A stretch of DNA of 13,569 nt from Firmicutes bacterium UBA6811 (GTDB lineage Bacteria; Bacillota; SHA-98; UBA4971), in NCBI GenBank assembly GCA_002452295.1, contig DKEX01000108.1, positions 48,664 through 62,232 of the forward strand, given 5' to 3'. This document shows, piece by piece, positions 1 through 7,635 of the stretch (positions are counted from its first letter, which is position 1; each line of letters opens with the position of its first letter). Position numbers and translations under genes: made by a program. Below the pieces are notes generated by a model that saw only the letters and a list, made by a program, of their open reading frames with translations, did not search any database and was not told where the DNA came from.

Positions 1-45
1 AGTCATAAGCGCTCTGTAAGTCAAGCAAATGCGGCACTTGCCACG

Positions 46-59
46 TGTGAACGTTTACA
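46..59. promoter_or_regulatory. LacI-family operator (cre-like palindrome)
   Basis: TGTGAACGTTTACA is a 14-bp palindrome around a central CG with 12 of 14 positions symmetric. LacI/CcpA-family proteins typically bind such sites, inserting the hinge helix at the central CG. It ends 16 bp before the GTG start of the LacI-family gene, so the likely role is autoregulation of this operon. With its flanks it also fits the CcpA cre consensus except at the first base, so carbon catabolite control is an alternative. No convincing -35/-10 pair could be assigned around it. The site is seen; the regulator bound is inferred. Confidence 0.6.
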
Positions 60-75
60 TCAAGGGGCGGTTGAG

Positions 76-1128
76 GTGACGAAGGTCGGTGGACGCACCA
101 GAAAGGGAGTAACCATCGTAGAGGTGGCCAAACGTGCAGGTGTGTCAACAGCTACGGTATCCCGAGTCCTCAATAACAGCGACAAGTGTTCACCGGAAAC
201 CCGTAGACGGGTGTACGACGCGATCGCGAAATTGAACTACGTGCCGAACCACTCGGCGCAAAGCTTGAAAAGGCAGGCGACACAGGTGATCGCGCTTGCC
301 ATTCCGGATATCGGCAACCCGGTCTACGTGGGCATGGCAAAAGCCGTTCAAGAGACAGCGAGCCGTCGCGGGTACAGGCTCTTGCTGATCAGCACTGAGG
401 GCTCCCTCAGCGAAGAGATTTACGCTGTCCGCAGCCTGGCGCAGCGCGTAGTTGACGGTCTCATAATCTGTTCCCTTACGGTGAGGCAACAGTATCTGAG
501 GGAGCTTGAACGTGCAGAGGCTCCCGTTGTCGCGATCGGGCGGTTACTCGACGAAGCAAAGGTCGATAACGTGAGGGTCGACTCTGAAGCGGGAGCGGTG
601 TTGGCCGTGCAGCACCTTATCGACCAGGGGTGTCGGAAGATCGCTTTTGTCAACGGGACGCTGGGCACAGTTCCGGCAAATTCTCGCCTGGCCGGTTACA
701 GGCGGGCCCTGTTTGACAATGGTCTCGGATTCGACCCTGAACTGGTCGTTGACAGCGATTTCACGATGATGGGCGGATACTGTGCCATGGGCGCTCTGCT
801 AGATGCGGGAAAAGACGTCGATGCGGTGTTTGCCGCGAACGACGCGATGGCCCTCGGGGTTTTGAGGCGTCTGCGGGAGTCCAGGGTCCGGGTACCGGAA
901 GACGTGGTAGTGGTGGGAATGGACGACATTGATGAAGGTCGCATCAGCACGCCGACACTCACTACGGTTTCGTTGCTGGCGGGCGAACGGGGGAGGATCG
1001 CCGCGGAACTGCTTCTCGACCGGATTACTGGTGCCTTCCGTGGGGAATGGCGGCGAGTAACGGTGACCCCCCGTTTGATTATCAGAGAATCCAGCGTCAG
1101 ATACATGGTCGATACTCAAGAGGGGTGA
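76..1128 (+). CDS. LacI-family transcriptional repressor
   Basis: A 350-residue LacI/GalR-type regulator, the usual family length. Residues about 13-33 form the N-terminal helix-turn-helix (IVEVAKRAGVSTATVSRVLN), followed by the hinge-helix region (NHSAQSLKRQ, about 58-67). The rest is a periplasmic-binding-protein-like sensor domain that begins at VIALAIPDIGNPVY. It contains the late family motifs AANDAMALGVLRRL and VVGMDDIDEG and ends in the usual TVTPRLIIRESS segment. The GTG start at 76 follows AAGGGG at 62-67. The gene is first in the cluster and its stop lies 6 nt before the first permease gene, so it very probably controls the transporter and hydrolase genes in response to the imported sugar or a derivative. 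The effector cannot be read from the sequence. Confidence 0.95.
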   Translation: MTKVGGRTRKGVTIVEVAKRAGVSTATVSRVLNNSDKCSPETRRRVYDAIAKLNYVPNHSAQSLKRQATQVIALAIPDIGNPVYVGMAKAVQETASRRGYRLLLISTEGSLSEEIYAVRSLAQRVVDGLIICSLTVRQQYLRELERAEAPVVAIGRLLDEAKVDNVRVDSEAGAVLAVQHLIDQGCRKIAFVNGTLGTVPANSRLAGYRRALFDNGLGFDPELVVDSDFTMMGGYCAMGALLDAGKDVDAVFAANDAMALGVLRRLRESRVRVPEDVVVVGMDDIDEGRISTPTLTTVSLLAGERGRIAAELLLDRITGAFRGEWRRVTVTPRLIIRESSVRYMVDTQEG

Positions 1129-1134
1129 CGGCTG

Positions 1135-2028
1135 GTGAAGGCTGGGTCGGTGAAGGCTAAGTCACGGATGGGTCTTTCCTGGTGGCTTCTGATGCCCTCG
1201 TTGGTGCCGATCATGCTTCTTTCGGTGCTTCCGCTGGCTCGCGGGATTTACCTGGGCTTCACGGACTACACGTTGGGGGCCGAGGGTCCGCATTTCAATT
1301 TCATGGGAAACCACCTTTACATGCTATCAGACTATCAGTTCTGGGAGTCCTTCCGCATAGGCGCCGCGTGGACCCTCGCGGTAACGACCGGAGAGATCGT
1401 TCTTGGCCTGGGGCTTGCCTTACTGCTCAACGCCGGGCTTCCATTACAAGGTCTTGCCCGCGTTTTGATCCTCGTGCCCTGGGCCATGCCCCCGGTAATC
1501 AAGGGGCTGGTCTGGCGGCTTGTCTATCACCCTGATGCCGGCCTCCTCAACCGCGCGTTGACTTCTCTCGGGCTCACCAGACAGCCCATCAACTGGCTGA
1601 GCGACTTCGCGTGGGCTTTGCCTGCAGTCATCATTGTGGGCATCTGGACGGGACTGCCTCTTACCACTGTAGTGTTACTTGGCGGGCTTCAGACGATTCC
1701 TGTGGAGCTAAAGGAAGCAGCGGCACTGGATGGAGCCTCGCTGTGGCAACAGTTCCGTTATGTGACGCTACCGCTCTTGATACCCGTGCTCGTGGCGATC
1801 TCATCACTCCAGTTCATGTGGAATTTCAACTCTTTTGGCCTGGTCTACGTGCTTACGGAGGGCGGCCCGGCGGGCCGCACACGGCTCCCGATGCTGTTTG
1901 CGTACGAAGAAGCGTTCCGATACGGGAATTTCGGCTATGCTGCCGCCCTCGGCAATGTGATGGTCATGGTCGTCGGCATCGCGCTACTTTACTATGTGCG
2001 TAGTCAGTACCTCTCCACGAAGGGCTAG
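1135..2028 (+). CDS. ABC sugar transporter permease (CUT1, MalF-like)
   Basis: A 297-residue inner-membrane permease of the carbohydrate uptake transporter 1 (CUT1) family, MalF/UgpA-like. Hydrophobic segments are visible at about residues 14-37, 76-100, 106-130, 160-183, 210-230 and 265-288, giving six predicted helices. The EAA loop that docks the ATPase is intact: EAAALDG at 194-200 with LP at 212-213. The GTG start at 1135 follows AGGGG at 1121-1125; GTG at 1150 or ATG at 1168 are alternatives. It should pair with the next gene to form the transmembrane channel. The substrate is not visible here. CUT1 systems usually move di- or oligosaccharides, glycerol phosphodiesters and similar glycosides. 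Confidence 0.95.
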   Translation: MKAGSVKAKSRMGLSWWLLMPSLVPIMLLSVLPLARGIYLGFTDYTLGAEGPHFNFMGNHLYMLSDYQFWESFRIGAAWTLAVTTGEIVLGLGLALLLNAGLPLQGLARVLILVPWAMPPVIKGLVWRLVYHPDAGLLNRALTSLGLTRQPINWLSDFAWALPAVIIVGIWTGLPLTTVVLLGGLQTIPVELKEAAALDGASLWQQFRYVTLPLLIPVLVAISSLQFMWNFNSFGLVYVLTEGGPAGRTRLPMLFAYEEAFRYGNFGYAAALGNVMVMVVGIALLYYVRSQYLSTKG

Positions 2029-2066
2029 GAATCTGGTACCTCAATGCATGAGGATGGACTTAAGCA

Positions 2067-2903
2067 ATGAAGCGTAACAAAACAACAGCTCGCGCCGTCA
2101 TGTTCGCTATTCTTGTCGTCTACATCGTGTTTCTGGCATTTCCCTTGGTGTGGTTGGTCTCTACGTCGTTCAAACCGGCGGTCGAGATCTTCACTCGTCA
2201 GGCCACGATTTTCCCCAGGCGGCTGACACTCGAGAATTATCGCGATGCCCTGGGTGAGGAGCAGATTTTACGCAGCGTGGGGAACTCGTTCAAGGTAAGC
2301 ACTCTTTCAGCGCTCGCGACTCTTGGAATCGCCATGCCCGGCGCGTATGTTCTGGCTAGGCGGCAAACGAGCGTCAACAAACTCGTTGCCGGTTGGATTC
2401 TGACATCCCAGATCTTCCCGACCATACTCATCATCGTGCCTCTCTTCCTTCTATTGGGTCGTGCCTCATTGGTGAACACGCATCTCGGACTGATCGGGGT
2501 CTACGTAGTCTGGAGTCTTCCGTTTGTGCTTTGGATGCTGCAGGGGTACGTCAGAGGAGTGCCGGTGGAACTGGAGGAGGCCGCAGCAGTTGACGGGGCA
2601 AATAACCTTCAAATCGTCTCCCATATTGTTGCTCCTCTAGTTCTGCCGGGACTGGTGGCGACAGGTTTGTATGCCTTCATAAACGCATGGAATGAGTTCT
2701 TTTTCGGCCTTGTCCTTCTAAAAGATCCGGATTTGATGACCATTCAAGTACACCTCGCACGGTTTCGCGGGATTGAGGGACTGGCTCGCTGGGGGCCTCT
2801 GGCCGCGGGGAGCATCATTGCCACCATACCGAGCCTCATAGTGTTCGCGTTCTTGCAACGCGGCCTCGTCTCAGGGTTGTTGTCAGGTAGTGTCAAGCAG
2901 TAG
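2067..2903 (+). CDS. ABC sugar transporter permease (CUT1, MalG-like)
   Basis: A 278-residue permease of the MalG/UgpE type. A first membrane segment lies at about residues 10-32, followed by the characteristic STSFKP motif (32-37) and an ENYRDAL-type periplasmic segment. Further helices lie at about 76-97, 107-130, 140-160, 186-206 and 245-265. The EAA loop is EAAAVDG at 171-177. It begins 38 nt after the first permease at ATG 2067; the ribosome binding site is weak (AGGA at 2051-2054, 12 nt away). Together with the preceding permease it forms a heterodimeric channel. No ABC ATPase gene follows. In many Gram-positive CUT1 systems a shared MsiK/UgpC-type ATPase encoded elsewhere supplies energy. 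Confidence 0.95.
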   Translation: MKRNKTTARAVMFAILVVYIVFLAFPLVWLVSTSFKPAVEIFTRQATIFPRRLTLENYRDALGEEQILRSVGNSFKVSTLSALATLGIAMPGAYVLARRQTSVNKLVAGWILTSQIFPTILIIVPLFLLLGRASLVNTHLGLIGVYVVWSLPFVLWMLQGYVRGVPVELEEAAAVDGANNLQIVSHIVAPLVLPGLVATGLYAFINAWNEFFFGLVLLKDPDLMTIQVHLARFRGIEGLARWGPLAAGSIIATIPSLIVFAFLQRGLVSGLLSGSVKQ

Positions 2904-3070
2904 GCCGAATGCTGGTAGCAGGACAAGGACGGACACATCCTAACTGCTGGCTGCGCGGCCAGGCGGCACATCAGAGCAAACGGGGGGTGAGGAATAGGCC
3001 AGTACGGGGTGAGTGGTTTGTTACGGGTGCAATCAGTTTCGTCACACAAGGAGATGGGAGGTATCTAATA
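2904..3070 (+). other. 167-bp spacer between permease and binding-protein genes
   Basis: No gene is assigned here, although one frame stays open into the next gene. A short hairpin is possible at 2947-2962 (CTGGC / GCCAG, 6-nt loop). There is no T-run, so it is not an intrinsic terminator. Spacers of this kind before binding-protein genes often let the binding protein be made in excess, by RNA processing or an internal promoter, but no promoter could be identified with confidence. Confidence 0.4.
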
Positions 3071-4375
3071 GTGGCTATGAGTCGAAAGGTCCTTTCGGTC
3101 ATGCTCCTTTGTGCGTTGGCCCTCGGCATGTCCTGCTCAGGGCTGGCGAGTGCGGGGAAGCCGGTAACGATCCGATTCATCAGCCTCGCCTGGCAGACAC
3201 AGGCGATTGAGGCGGTGAAGGCGGTTGTGGCAGAGTGGAATGCGGCTAACCCGTCGATTCAGGTACAGTACGTGCAAATGGACTGGGGGTCAATCCATGA
3301 CTACATGATCACATCTTTCGAGGCAAAGGATGTACCAGACATCTTTCACTATGAGTCAATTCCCATAATCGACTTCGGTAAACGCGGGTATCTAACAGAC
3401 CTCGCGACACTAATCTCCGACGACCTCCGTACCGACGTCATGCCCGGTGCCTGGGAAACCGTAACGGGATCCAACGGTGCTATCTACGGCATACCGTTCC
3501 TCTGGGAGTCACTAATCGTTCTTTACAATAAAGATCTCTTTGCTGAAGCCGGTGTGAAGCCACCAACTATCGACAATCCCTGGACGTGGGAGGAGATGCG
3601 GCAAGCAGCTCGTCTACTTACGAAGGATCGCCACGGTGACGGGCAGGTTGACCAGTTCGGAGTAGCTTTTGGTTTGAAGAGCCCGGTGAACCGCGTCTTT
3701 AACCTCAGTATGGGGTTCGGTGGCTACTATTTCTACGATCAGAACGGCAAGCCTGTGATCGGAGTTGGCGATGCGGAAAAAGAGTTGCTGCGGATACTGT
3801 TGGATATGATGTACGTCGAGAAAACGGCATCACTTGACGGCGTCGGCCTCTCCGGGCCTGAGCTGTTCCCGGGATTCTTCGCAGGAAAGTACGCCATGCT
3901 GCCGGGGATTGGCGTGTGGGCGCGCCAGCAGATCGTGGAGAGCGCCCCGGCAGGATTTAAGTGGGGCGTCCTGCCTCCTCTGAAAGCCAAGACCCAGGCT
4001 CAAGGCTCTACTACCCAGACTTTGAGCATCCCCTCTGCCGCAAAGCATAAGAAAGAAGCCATGCAGTTCCTTGAGTTTCTGGCAAATCGAGAGAACATGG
4101 CGAAGCTGGCGCTGGGCGACTGGCTCTTCCCCACGCGTGCCTCATCGTTGGATCTTCCTGCTTTCCGCAAGGAGGAAGGCGGATGGAACATCGCCACCGA
4201 GTCGGCAAGGCATTTAACCCTTGCTCCCTGGCAAAAGGTAATGGGGTTTCAGGAGTTTAAGAGCAAGGTGGCTACCCCGCTCTTCCAACAATTGTTTGCC
4301 AACCGTATATCCCTCGACGAGTTTGCTCGTCGGATGGAGACAGAAGGAAACAGGGTATTACAGCGTTACCAGTGA
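3071..4375 (+). CDS. Extracellular solute-binding protein of the sugar ABC transporter
   Basis: A family-1 extracellular solute-binding protein of 434 residues, the usual size for CUT1 partners. The start is GTG 3071, 9 nt after GGGAGG (3056-3061); ATG 3077 is the alternative. The open frame extends further upstream, but the signal peptide fixes the start here: basic SRK, then a hydrophobic stretch (VLSVMLLCALALG) and a signal peptidase I site after ASA (about residue 28). A cysteine at 22 lies in a poor lipobox (GMSC), so lipidation is uncertain. The mature protein begins with VTIRFISLAWQ and contains the family features AVVAEWNAANPSIQVQYV, GIPFLWESLIVLYNKDLFAEAG and WTWEEMRQAARLLTK. It captures the ligand outside the cell and delivers it to the two permeases. 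The many aromatic residues suit sugar binding, but the ligand is not predictable. Confidence 0.95.
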   Translation: MAMSRKVLSVMLLCALALGMSCSGLASAGKPVTIRFISLAWQTQAIEAVKAVVAEWNAANPSIQVQYVQMDWGSIHDYMITSFEAKDVPDIFHYESIPIIDFGKRGYLTDLATLISDDLRTDVMPGAWETVTGSNGAIYGIPFLWESLIVLYNKDLFAEAGVKPPTIDNPWTWEEMRQAARLLTKDRHGDGQVDQFGVAFGLKSPVNRVFNLSMGFGGYYFYDQNGKPVIGVGDAEKELLRILLDMMYVEKTASLDGVGLSGPELFPGFFAGKYAMLPGIGVWARQQIVESAPAGFKWGVLPPLKAKTQAQGSTTQTLSIPSAAKHKKEAMQFLEFLANRENMAKLALGDWLFPTRASSLDLPAFRKEEGGWNIATESARHLTLAPWQKVMGFQEFKSKVATPLFQQLFANRISLDEFARRMETEGNRVLQRYQ

Positions 4376-4386
4376 GGAGTTCCAGC

Positions 4387-5385
4387 ATGGCCGACAGCAC
4401 ACGAAATAGAGCCAAAGGCTGTCTGGTCGGGTTGGCCGTGGGCGATGCCCTCGGCCAACCCGCCGAAGGGAAAGATCCTGCTGAGATACGCAGACGCTGG
4501 GGGCGCATCGAAGGGTTTACGACTGAAACCCCGGAAAGCAGCGATGACACGGAGTTTGCCCTGTTTAGCGGCCAGGTGCTGCTTCGGTACGGTGTGCAGA
4601 TCACCAGTGACGACGTGGCCAGGGAGTGGCGACACCAGCTTGTTCGCCAAGGTGGTCCTTTCCGCGGTGCCGGCTTCAGCGAGATGGCTGCCATCGAGAA
4701 CCTCAGGAGAGGAATCGATCCGCCGCTCTCAGGGTGCCACTTCCATAGCTGGAGCGATGGCCTGGCCATGCGCGTAGCACCTCTTGCAATCGCTGCGAAC
4801 GGGAATGTTGCCCTAGCCACTAAGCTGGCTGCTGTGGACGGATGCGTAAGTCACGCCGGGGAAGGGCTGTATTCCGGGATGGCCGTAGCTGCGGCAATTA
4901 CAGTCGCATTGTGTAGCCGACCATCCAGGCGAGCCGTGGAACGTTTGGCGGTCGCCGCGTTAGCAGCAGTTCCCGCAGAGAGTTGGACCGCTCGAAGCAT
5001 TGGGCTGGGGGTCTCAATCGGCCAGCAAGCAAGGGATGTCTGGTCCGCGCTGGATTTGCTGCATGACAATTTGGCAGTTACCTACTATCCCTGGGTCGAT
5101 CTCGGCCCGGAGGCGGTGGGCCTGGCCTTCGGTCTGGTGTGTGCGGCGCAGGGGGACTTTTCACAGACAGTGCTTGGTGCCTGCAATCTTGGAAGAGACG
5201 CCGACACCGTCGCGGCAATCGGCGGAGCCATCGTCGGTTCTCTGATTGGCTACGAGAACATTCCCCCTGAATGGAGGAACGTAGTGAGAGAAGCCAGGGG
5301 TAGTTGTATCCGATGCGTTGCTGGCACAGATCTCCCGTCGTTGGCGGAAGATCTAGTGCGGCTGGGGGAGGGGGCGGCATGCTGA
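4387..5385 (+). CDS. ADP-ribosylglycohydrolase family protein, ARH-A (intact active site)
   Basis: A 332-residue single-domain member of the ADP-ribosylglycohydrolase (ARH/DraG) superfamily, which cleaves N- or O-glycosidic bonds of ADP-ribose or related ribosides with two Mg2+ or Mn2+ ions. The fingerprints are present in order: the glycine loop GCLVGLAVGDALGQPAEG (11-28) with the presumed catalytic Glu27 (equivalent to Glu41 of human ARH3), SDDT (52-55), SHAGEG (155-160) and RDADTVAAIGGAIVG (270-284) with ligands Asp271, Asp273 and Thr274. Ser replaces the usual Thr at position 52. The start is ATG 4387, 7 nt after AGGAG (4375-4379) and 11 nt after the binding-protein stop. It lacks a signal peptide, so it should be cytoplasmic and act after import. 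The family is clear; the substrate is inferred only loosely from the transporter context. Confidence 0.92.
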   Translation: MADSTRNRAKGCLVGLAVGDALGQPAEGKDPAEIRRRWGRIEGFTTETPESSDDTEFALFSGQVLLRYGVQITSDDVAREWRHQLVRQGGPFRGAGFSEMAAIENLRRGIDPPLSGCHFHSWSDGLAMRVAPLAIAANGNVALATKLAAVDGCVSHAGEGLYSGMAVAAAITVALCSRPSRRAVERLAVAALAAVPAESWTARSIGLGVSIGQQARDVWSALDLLHDNLAVTYYPWVDLGPEAVGLAFGLVCAAQGDFSQTVLGACNLGRDADTVAAIGGAIVGSLIGYENIPPEWRNVVREARGSCIRCVAGTDLPSLAEDLVRLGEGAAC

Positions 5386-6416
5386 AAGAGAGGGCCACCG
5401 GGGCATTTCTCGGCATGGCGCTGGGAGAATCGCTCGCCTGGACCAGCCTTTATCACCGGAGCTATCTCATGCCGCCGTGGACGCGTCGTCTTCGGCGCGA
5501 AATCGACAGCAGAGCTGAGGGAGACGGTCTTCTGCAAATTGCGTTGCCTTTTACGCTAAATCAACCTACTGAAGCTTTCTCATTGGGGCCGGCAGACAAG
5601 GTGGAGTGGGCGTGTTTTCAGGCACAAGTGCTTGCAGAATCCGGTGGACGTTATTGTCGAGACCTCGCGGTGGCGGCCTGGTTGCGTCTCACGCACCAGA
5701 AGGAGAAATTGCGCTTCGGTTTGAGTCAGCGAGCGGCGCTGGAGAATTTGACGCGAGGGAAAGGGCCACCCGTATCCGGTAACGACAATCCTCACTACTT
5801 TGACGACAGCGCATGCTTTCGAGCAATTCCCATTGGAGTCGCATACGCGGGACGATCGGTTGAAGCGGGCGAGACTGCGTACTACGACGCGGCGATATCC
5901 AATGCCTATGAAGGCGTCTGGGCAGCCCAGGCAGTAGCGGGCGCGATAGCTGTGGCATGTGCGGGCGGTGATGTGACTTCTGCCGTCGAGACGGCAGCAG
6001 GGTATCTCCCTAAAGGCACGTGGATCGACGACCTGACGCGGCGCGCGCTGGACTCTATCTGTAAAGCGAAATCTCTCGTCGAACTTGTTTTTCGGCTGAA
6101 TCAAGAGATTGTCGATGTTATATACAGCTACGGGAACAGTGCAGCCCAGACCGTTGCCCTATCGCTAGCCATCAGTAGGTTTGTGGCAGGAGATCTCGAA
6201 CGCGGGGTGTTTGCGGCGCTCTCCCTTGCCAGGAGCGCAGAGTCAGTGCCGGCGCTTGTAGGCGCTCTGTGTGGTGCCCTTACGGGACCGGTAGGCTTGT
6301 CAGGATTCGTTATTGACCGGATTTCCACTTTGAGGGGAATAGCTTTACCGACCCTTGCGGGTCTCGATGTGCGAACGATCGTGGACCAGCTTTGCTCGAG
6401 TATTAGCTGTACCTAG
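5379..6416 (+). CDS. Degenerate ADP-ribosylglycohydrolase paralogue, ARH-B (probable pseudoenzyme)
   Basis: A 345-residue protein that starts at ATG 5379, 7 nt after GGAGG (5367-5371), and overlaps the end of ARH-A by 7 nt. It aligns with ARH-A along its length: GAFLGMALGES (8-18), RAALENLTRGKGPPVSG (118-134) against MAAIENLRRGIDPPLSG, and ISNAYEGVWAAQAVAGAI (173-190) against VSHAGEGLYSGMAVAAAI. The catalytic features are gone. The Glu of PAEG is Leu24, SDDT is ADKV (72-75), DADT is SAES (286-289) and the His of SHAGEG is Asn. The frame is uninterrupted and the ribosome binding site strong, so it looks maintained rather than decaying. It may be a regulatory or scaffold partner of ARH-A, or a binding protein for ribosyl ligands. 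A new catalytic chemistry cannot be excluded. Function is unknown. Confidence 0.85.
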   Translation: MLKERATGAFLGMALGESLAWTSLYHRSYLMPPWTRRLRREIDSRAEGDGLLQIALPFTLNQPTEAFSLGPADKVEWACFQAQVLAESGGRYCRDLAVAAWLRLTHQKEKLRFGLSQRAALENLTRGKGPPVSGNDNPHYFDDSACFRAIPIGVAYAGRSVEAGETAYYDAAISNAYEGVWAAQAVAGAIAVACAGGDVTSAVETAAGYLPKGTWIDDLTRRALDSICKAKSLVELVFRLNQEIVDVIYSYGNSAAQTVALSLAISRFVAGDLERGVFAALSLARSAESVPALVGALCGALTGPVGLSGFVIDRISTLRGIALPTLAGLDVRTIVDQLCSSISCT

Positions 6417-6475
6417 GCGACACTTGGCGGAAAAGCGGCTGCTTGGCAGGAAAGGAACTGGATACAGGAGGACTG

Positions 6476-7633
6476 ATGTCGGTGGCAACAACTCTACAAG
6501 ATGGTGCCAGAGGGTGCATATTAGGAGGGGCCGTTGGTGATTCCCTCGGTGGACCCACGGAGGGACGCACCCCCGATGCGATACGCGAGCGCTACGGAGG
6601 CTGGGTGACCGATTTTGTGGGCCCATTCCATCCCAACTGGCGGACGGCACGGCCGCTTTCACCGTACCACAAAGGAGACGGTCACATCACAGATGATACG
6701 CTGATGGTCATGGCGTTGGCCCGCGTGTATGCCCGTGTACGGCGTCACCTTACTGCGTTCGATATCGCCGAGTTTTTGATTCCCGAAATCGCGGACAACG
6801 TAATCCACATTCCCGAACTCGAGACAGAGACTTGTCTGGTGAACCGCCTGTTCTACGCAGAGAAGTACCTTTTGCTTCGACTTCGGTACGGCCACGTCGA
6901 CCCGAGGGAGGCCGGGGTAGGAAACATCGTCAACTGCGGCGCCGCAATATACGTAGCTCCCGTCGGGATCGTGAACGCAGGCGACCCTGAGGGTGCGTAC
7001 CGCGAGGCGATCGAAATCGCCGGGGCTCATCAGTTGAGCTACGGTCGGGAAGCGGCGGGCGTAATGGCAGCCGCCGTGGCTGAAGCACTACGGCCCGGCG
7101 CCAGCGTCGAATCAGTCGTGCAAGCATGCGTTGCCGTTGCTAAGGATGGTACCCGCGAGGCCATCAAGCACGTTACTTCACTTGCACGCCATTGCTCGGG
7201 CTGGGAGGAAGCAATCCCCAGGCTACGTGAGGCGATCCGGCCTTTCGATAGTGTCGGGGAGGACTATCGAAACCCGGACGTTGATGCCCGTAAGCCGAGT
7301 AGAAAATACGCCATAGAAGAACTCCCGGTAGCGCTTGGCATGCTCGTTGTCAACAGAGGCGATTGGCTTAGTACAGTCCTCGGTGCCGTAAATTACGGCC
7401 GGGACTCTGATACCATCGCTACCATGGGGGGAGCGATTGCAGGAGCACTCGGGGGACTCTCGGTAGTACCCCGGCAGTGGTGGGAGTTTGTCTGCAAGTC
7501 CAGCAAGGCAGATCTACTGGCTGTAGCTGATGAGTTGGCTGGAGTGGCTGTGGAAGTCTTCCGCGCGGACGAAAGCTACTGGCAGCGACGTAGGGCGGGC
7601 TTTCCTCCAACTGAACAGCGAGAGGAGGCATGA
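6476..7633 (+). CDS. ADP-ribosylglycohydrolase family protein, ARH-C (intact active site)
   Basis: A 385-residue ARH/DraG-superfamily hydrolase, longer than ARH-A. Visible motifs are GCILGGAVGDSLGGPTEG (13-30) with the presumed catalytic Glu29, ITDDT (71-75), the central NCGAAIYVAPVGI (153-165), GAHQLSYGREAAGV (183-196), and NYGRDSDTIATMGGAIAG (306-323) with Asp310, Asp312 and Thr313. All expected metal ligands are present, so it should be an active metal-dependent glycohydrolase. Residues 45-70 (DFVGPF through SPYHKGDGH) form an insertion before the TDDT motif. The ribosome binding site AGGAGG (6466-6471) is only 4 nt from ATG 6476; GTG 6482 (10 nt away) or an upstream TTG at 6443 are possible starts. 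It follows ARH-B by 59 nt with no terminator visible. It is probably cytoplasmic and in the same operon. Confidence 0.93.
   Translation: MSVATTLQDGARGCILGGAVGDSLGGPTEGRTPDAIRERYGGWVTDFVGPFHPNWRTARPLSPYHKGDGHITDDTLMVMALARVYARVRRHLTAFDIAEFLIPEIADNVIHIPELETETCLVNRLFYAEKYLLLRLRYGHVDPREAGVGNIVNCGAAIYVAPVGIVNAGDPEGAYREAIEIAGAHQLSYGREAAGVMAAAVAEALRPGASVESVVQACVAVAKDGTREAIKHVTSLARHCSGWEEAIPRLREAIRPFDSVGEDYRNPDVDARKPSRKYAIEELPVALGMLVVNRGDWLSTVLGAVNYGRDSDTIATMGGAIAGALGGLSVVPRQWWEFVCKSSKADLLAVADELAGVAVEVFRADESYWQRRRAGFPPTEQREEA
7623..7628 (+). promoter_or_regulatory. Ribosome binding site that sets the ARH-D start
   Basis: AGGAGG lies within the last codons of ARH-C. It is 7 nt from ATG 7636 but only 1 nt from ATG 7630, so the second ATG is the better start for ARH-D. 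Confidence 0.7.
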
Positions 7634-7635
7634 CC

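Noticed and set aside
38..66. Promoter with TTGCCA as -35 element
   Set aside because: Nothing resembling a -10 element lies 16-18 bp downstream, where the sequence is around CAAGGG.
2909..3070. N-terminal extension of the binding protein to 2909
   Set aside because: It would bury the signal peptide in the interior of the protein; the ribosome binding site at 3056-3061 supports GTG 3071.
4272..4820. 182-codon open frame on the minus strand
   Set aside because: Antisense to the binding-protein end and ARH-A, with a composition like an opposite-strand reading and no family features.
5580..6104. 174-codon open frame on the minus strand
   Set aside because: Antisense to ARH-B. It was considered because ARH-B is degenerate, but the plus-strand frame aligns with ARH-A and has a strong ribosome binding site, while this one shows no recognisable features.
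5379..6416. ARH-B as a decaying pseudogene
   Set aside because: No stop or frameshift, full family length, a strong ribosome binding site and retained non-catalytic blocks argue for a maintained protein.
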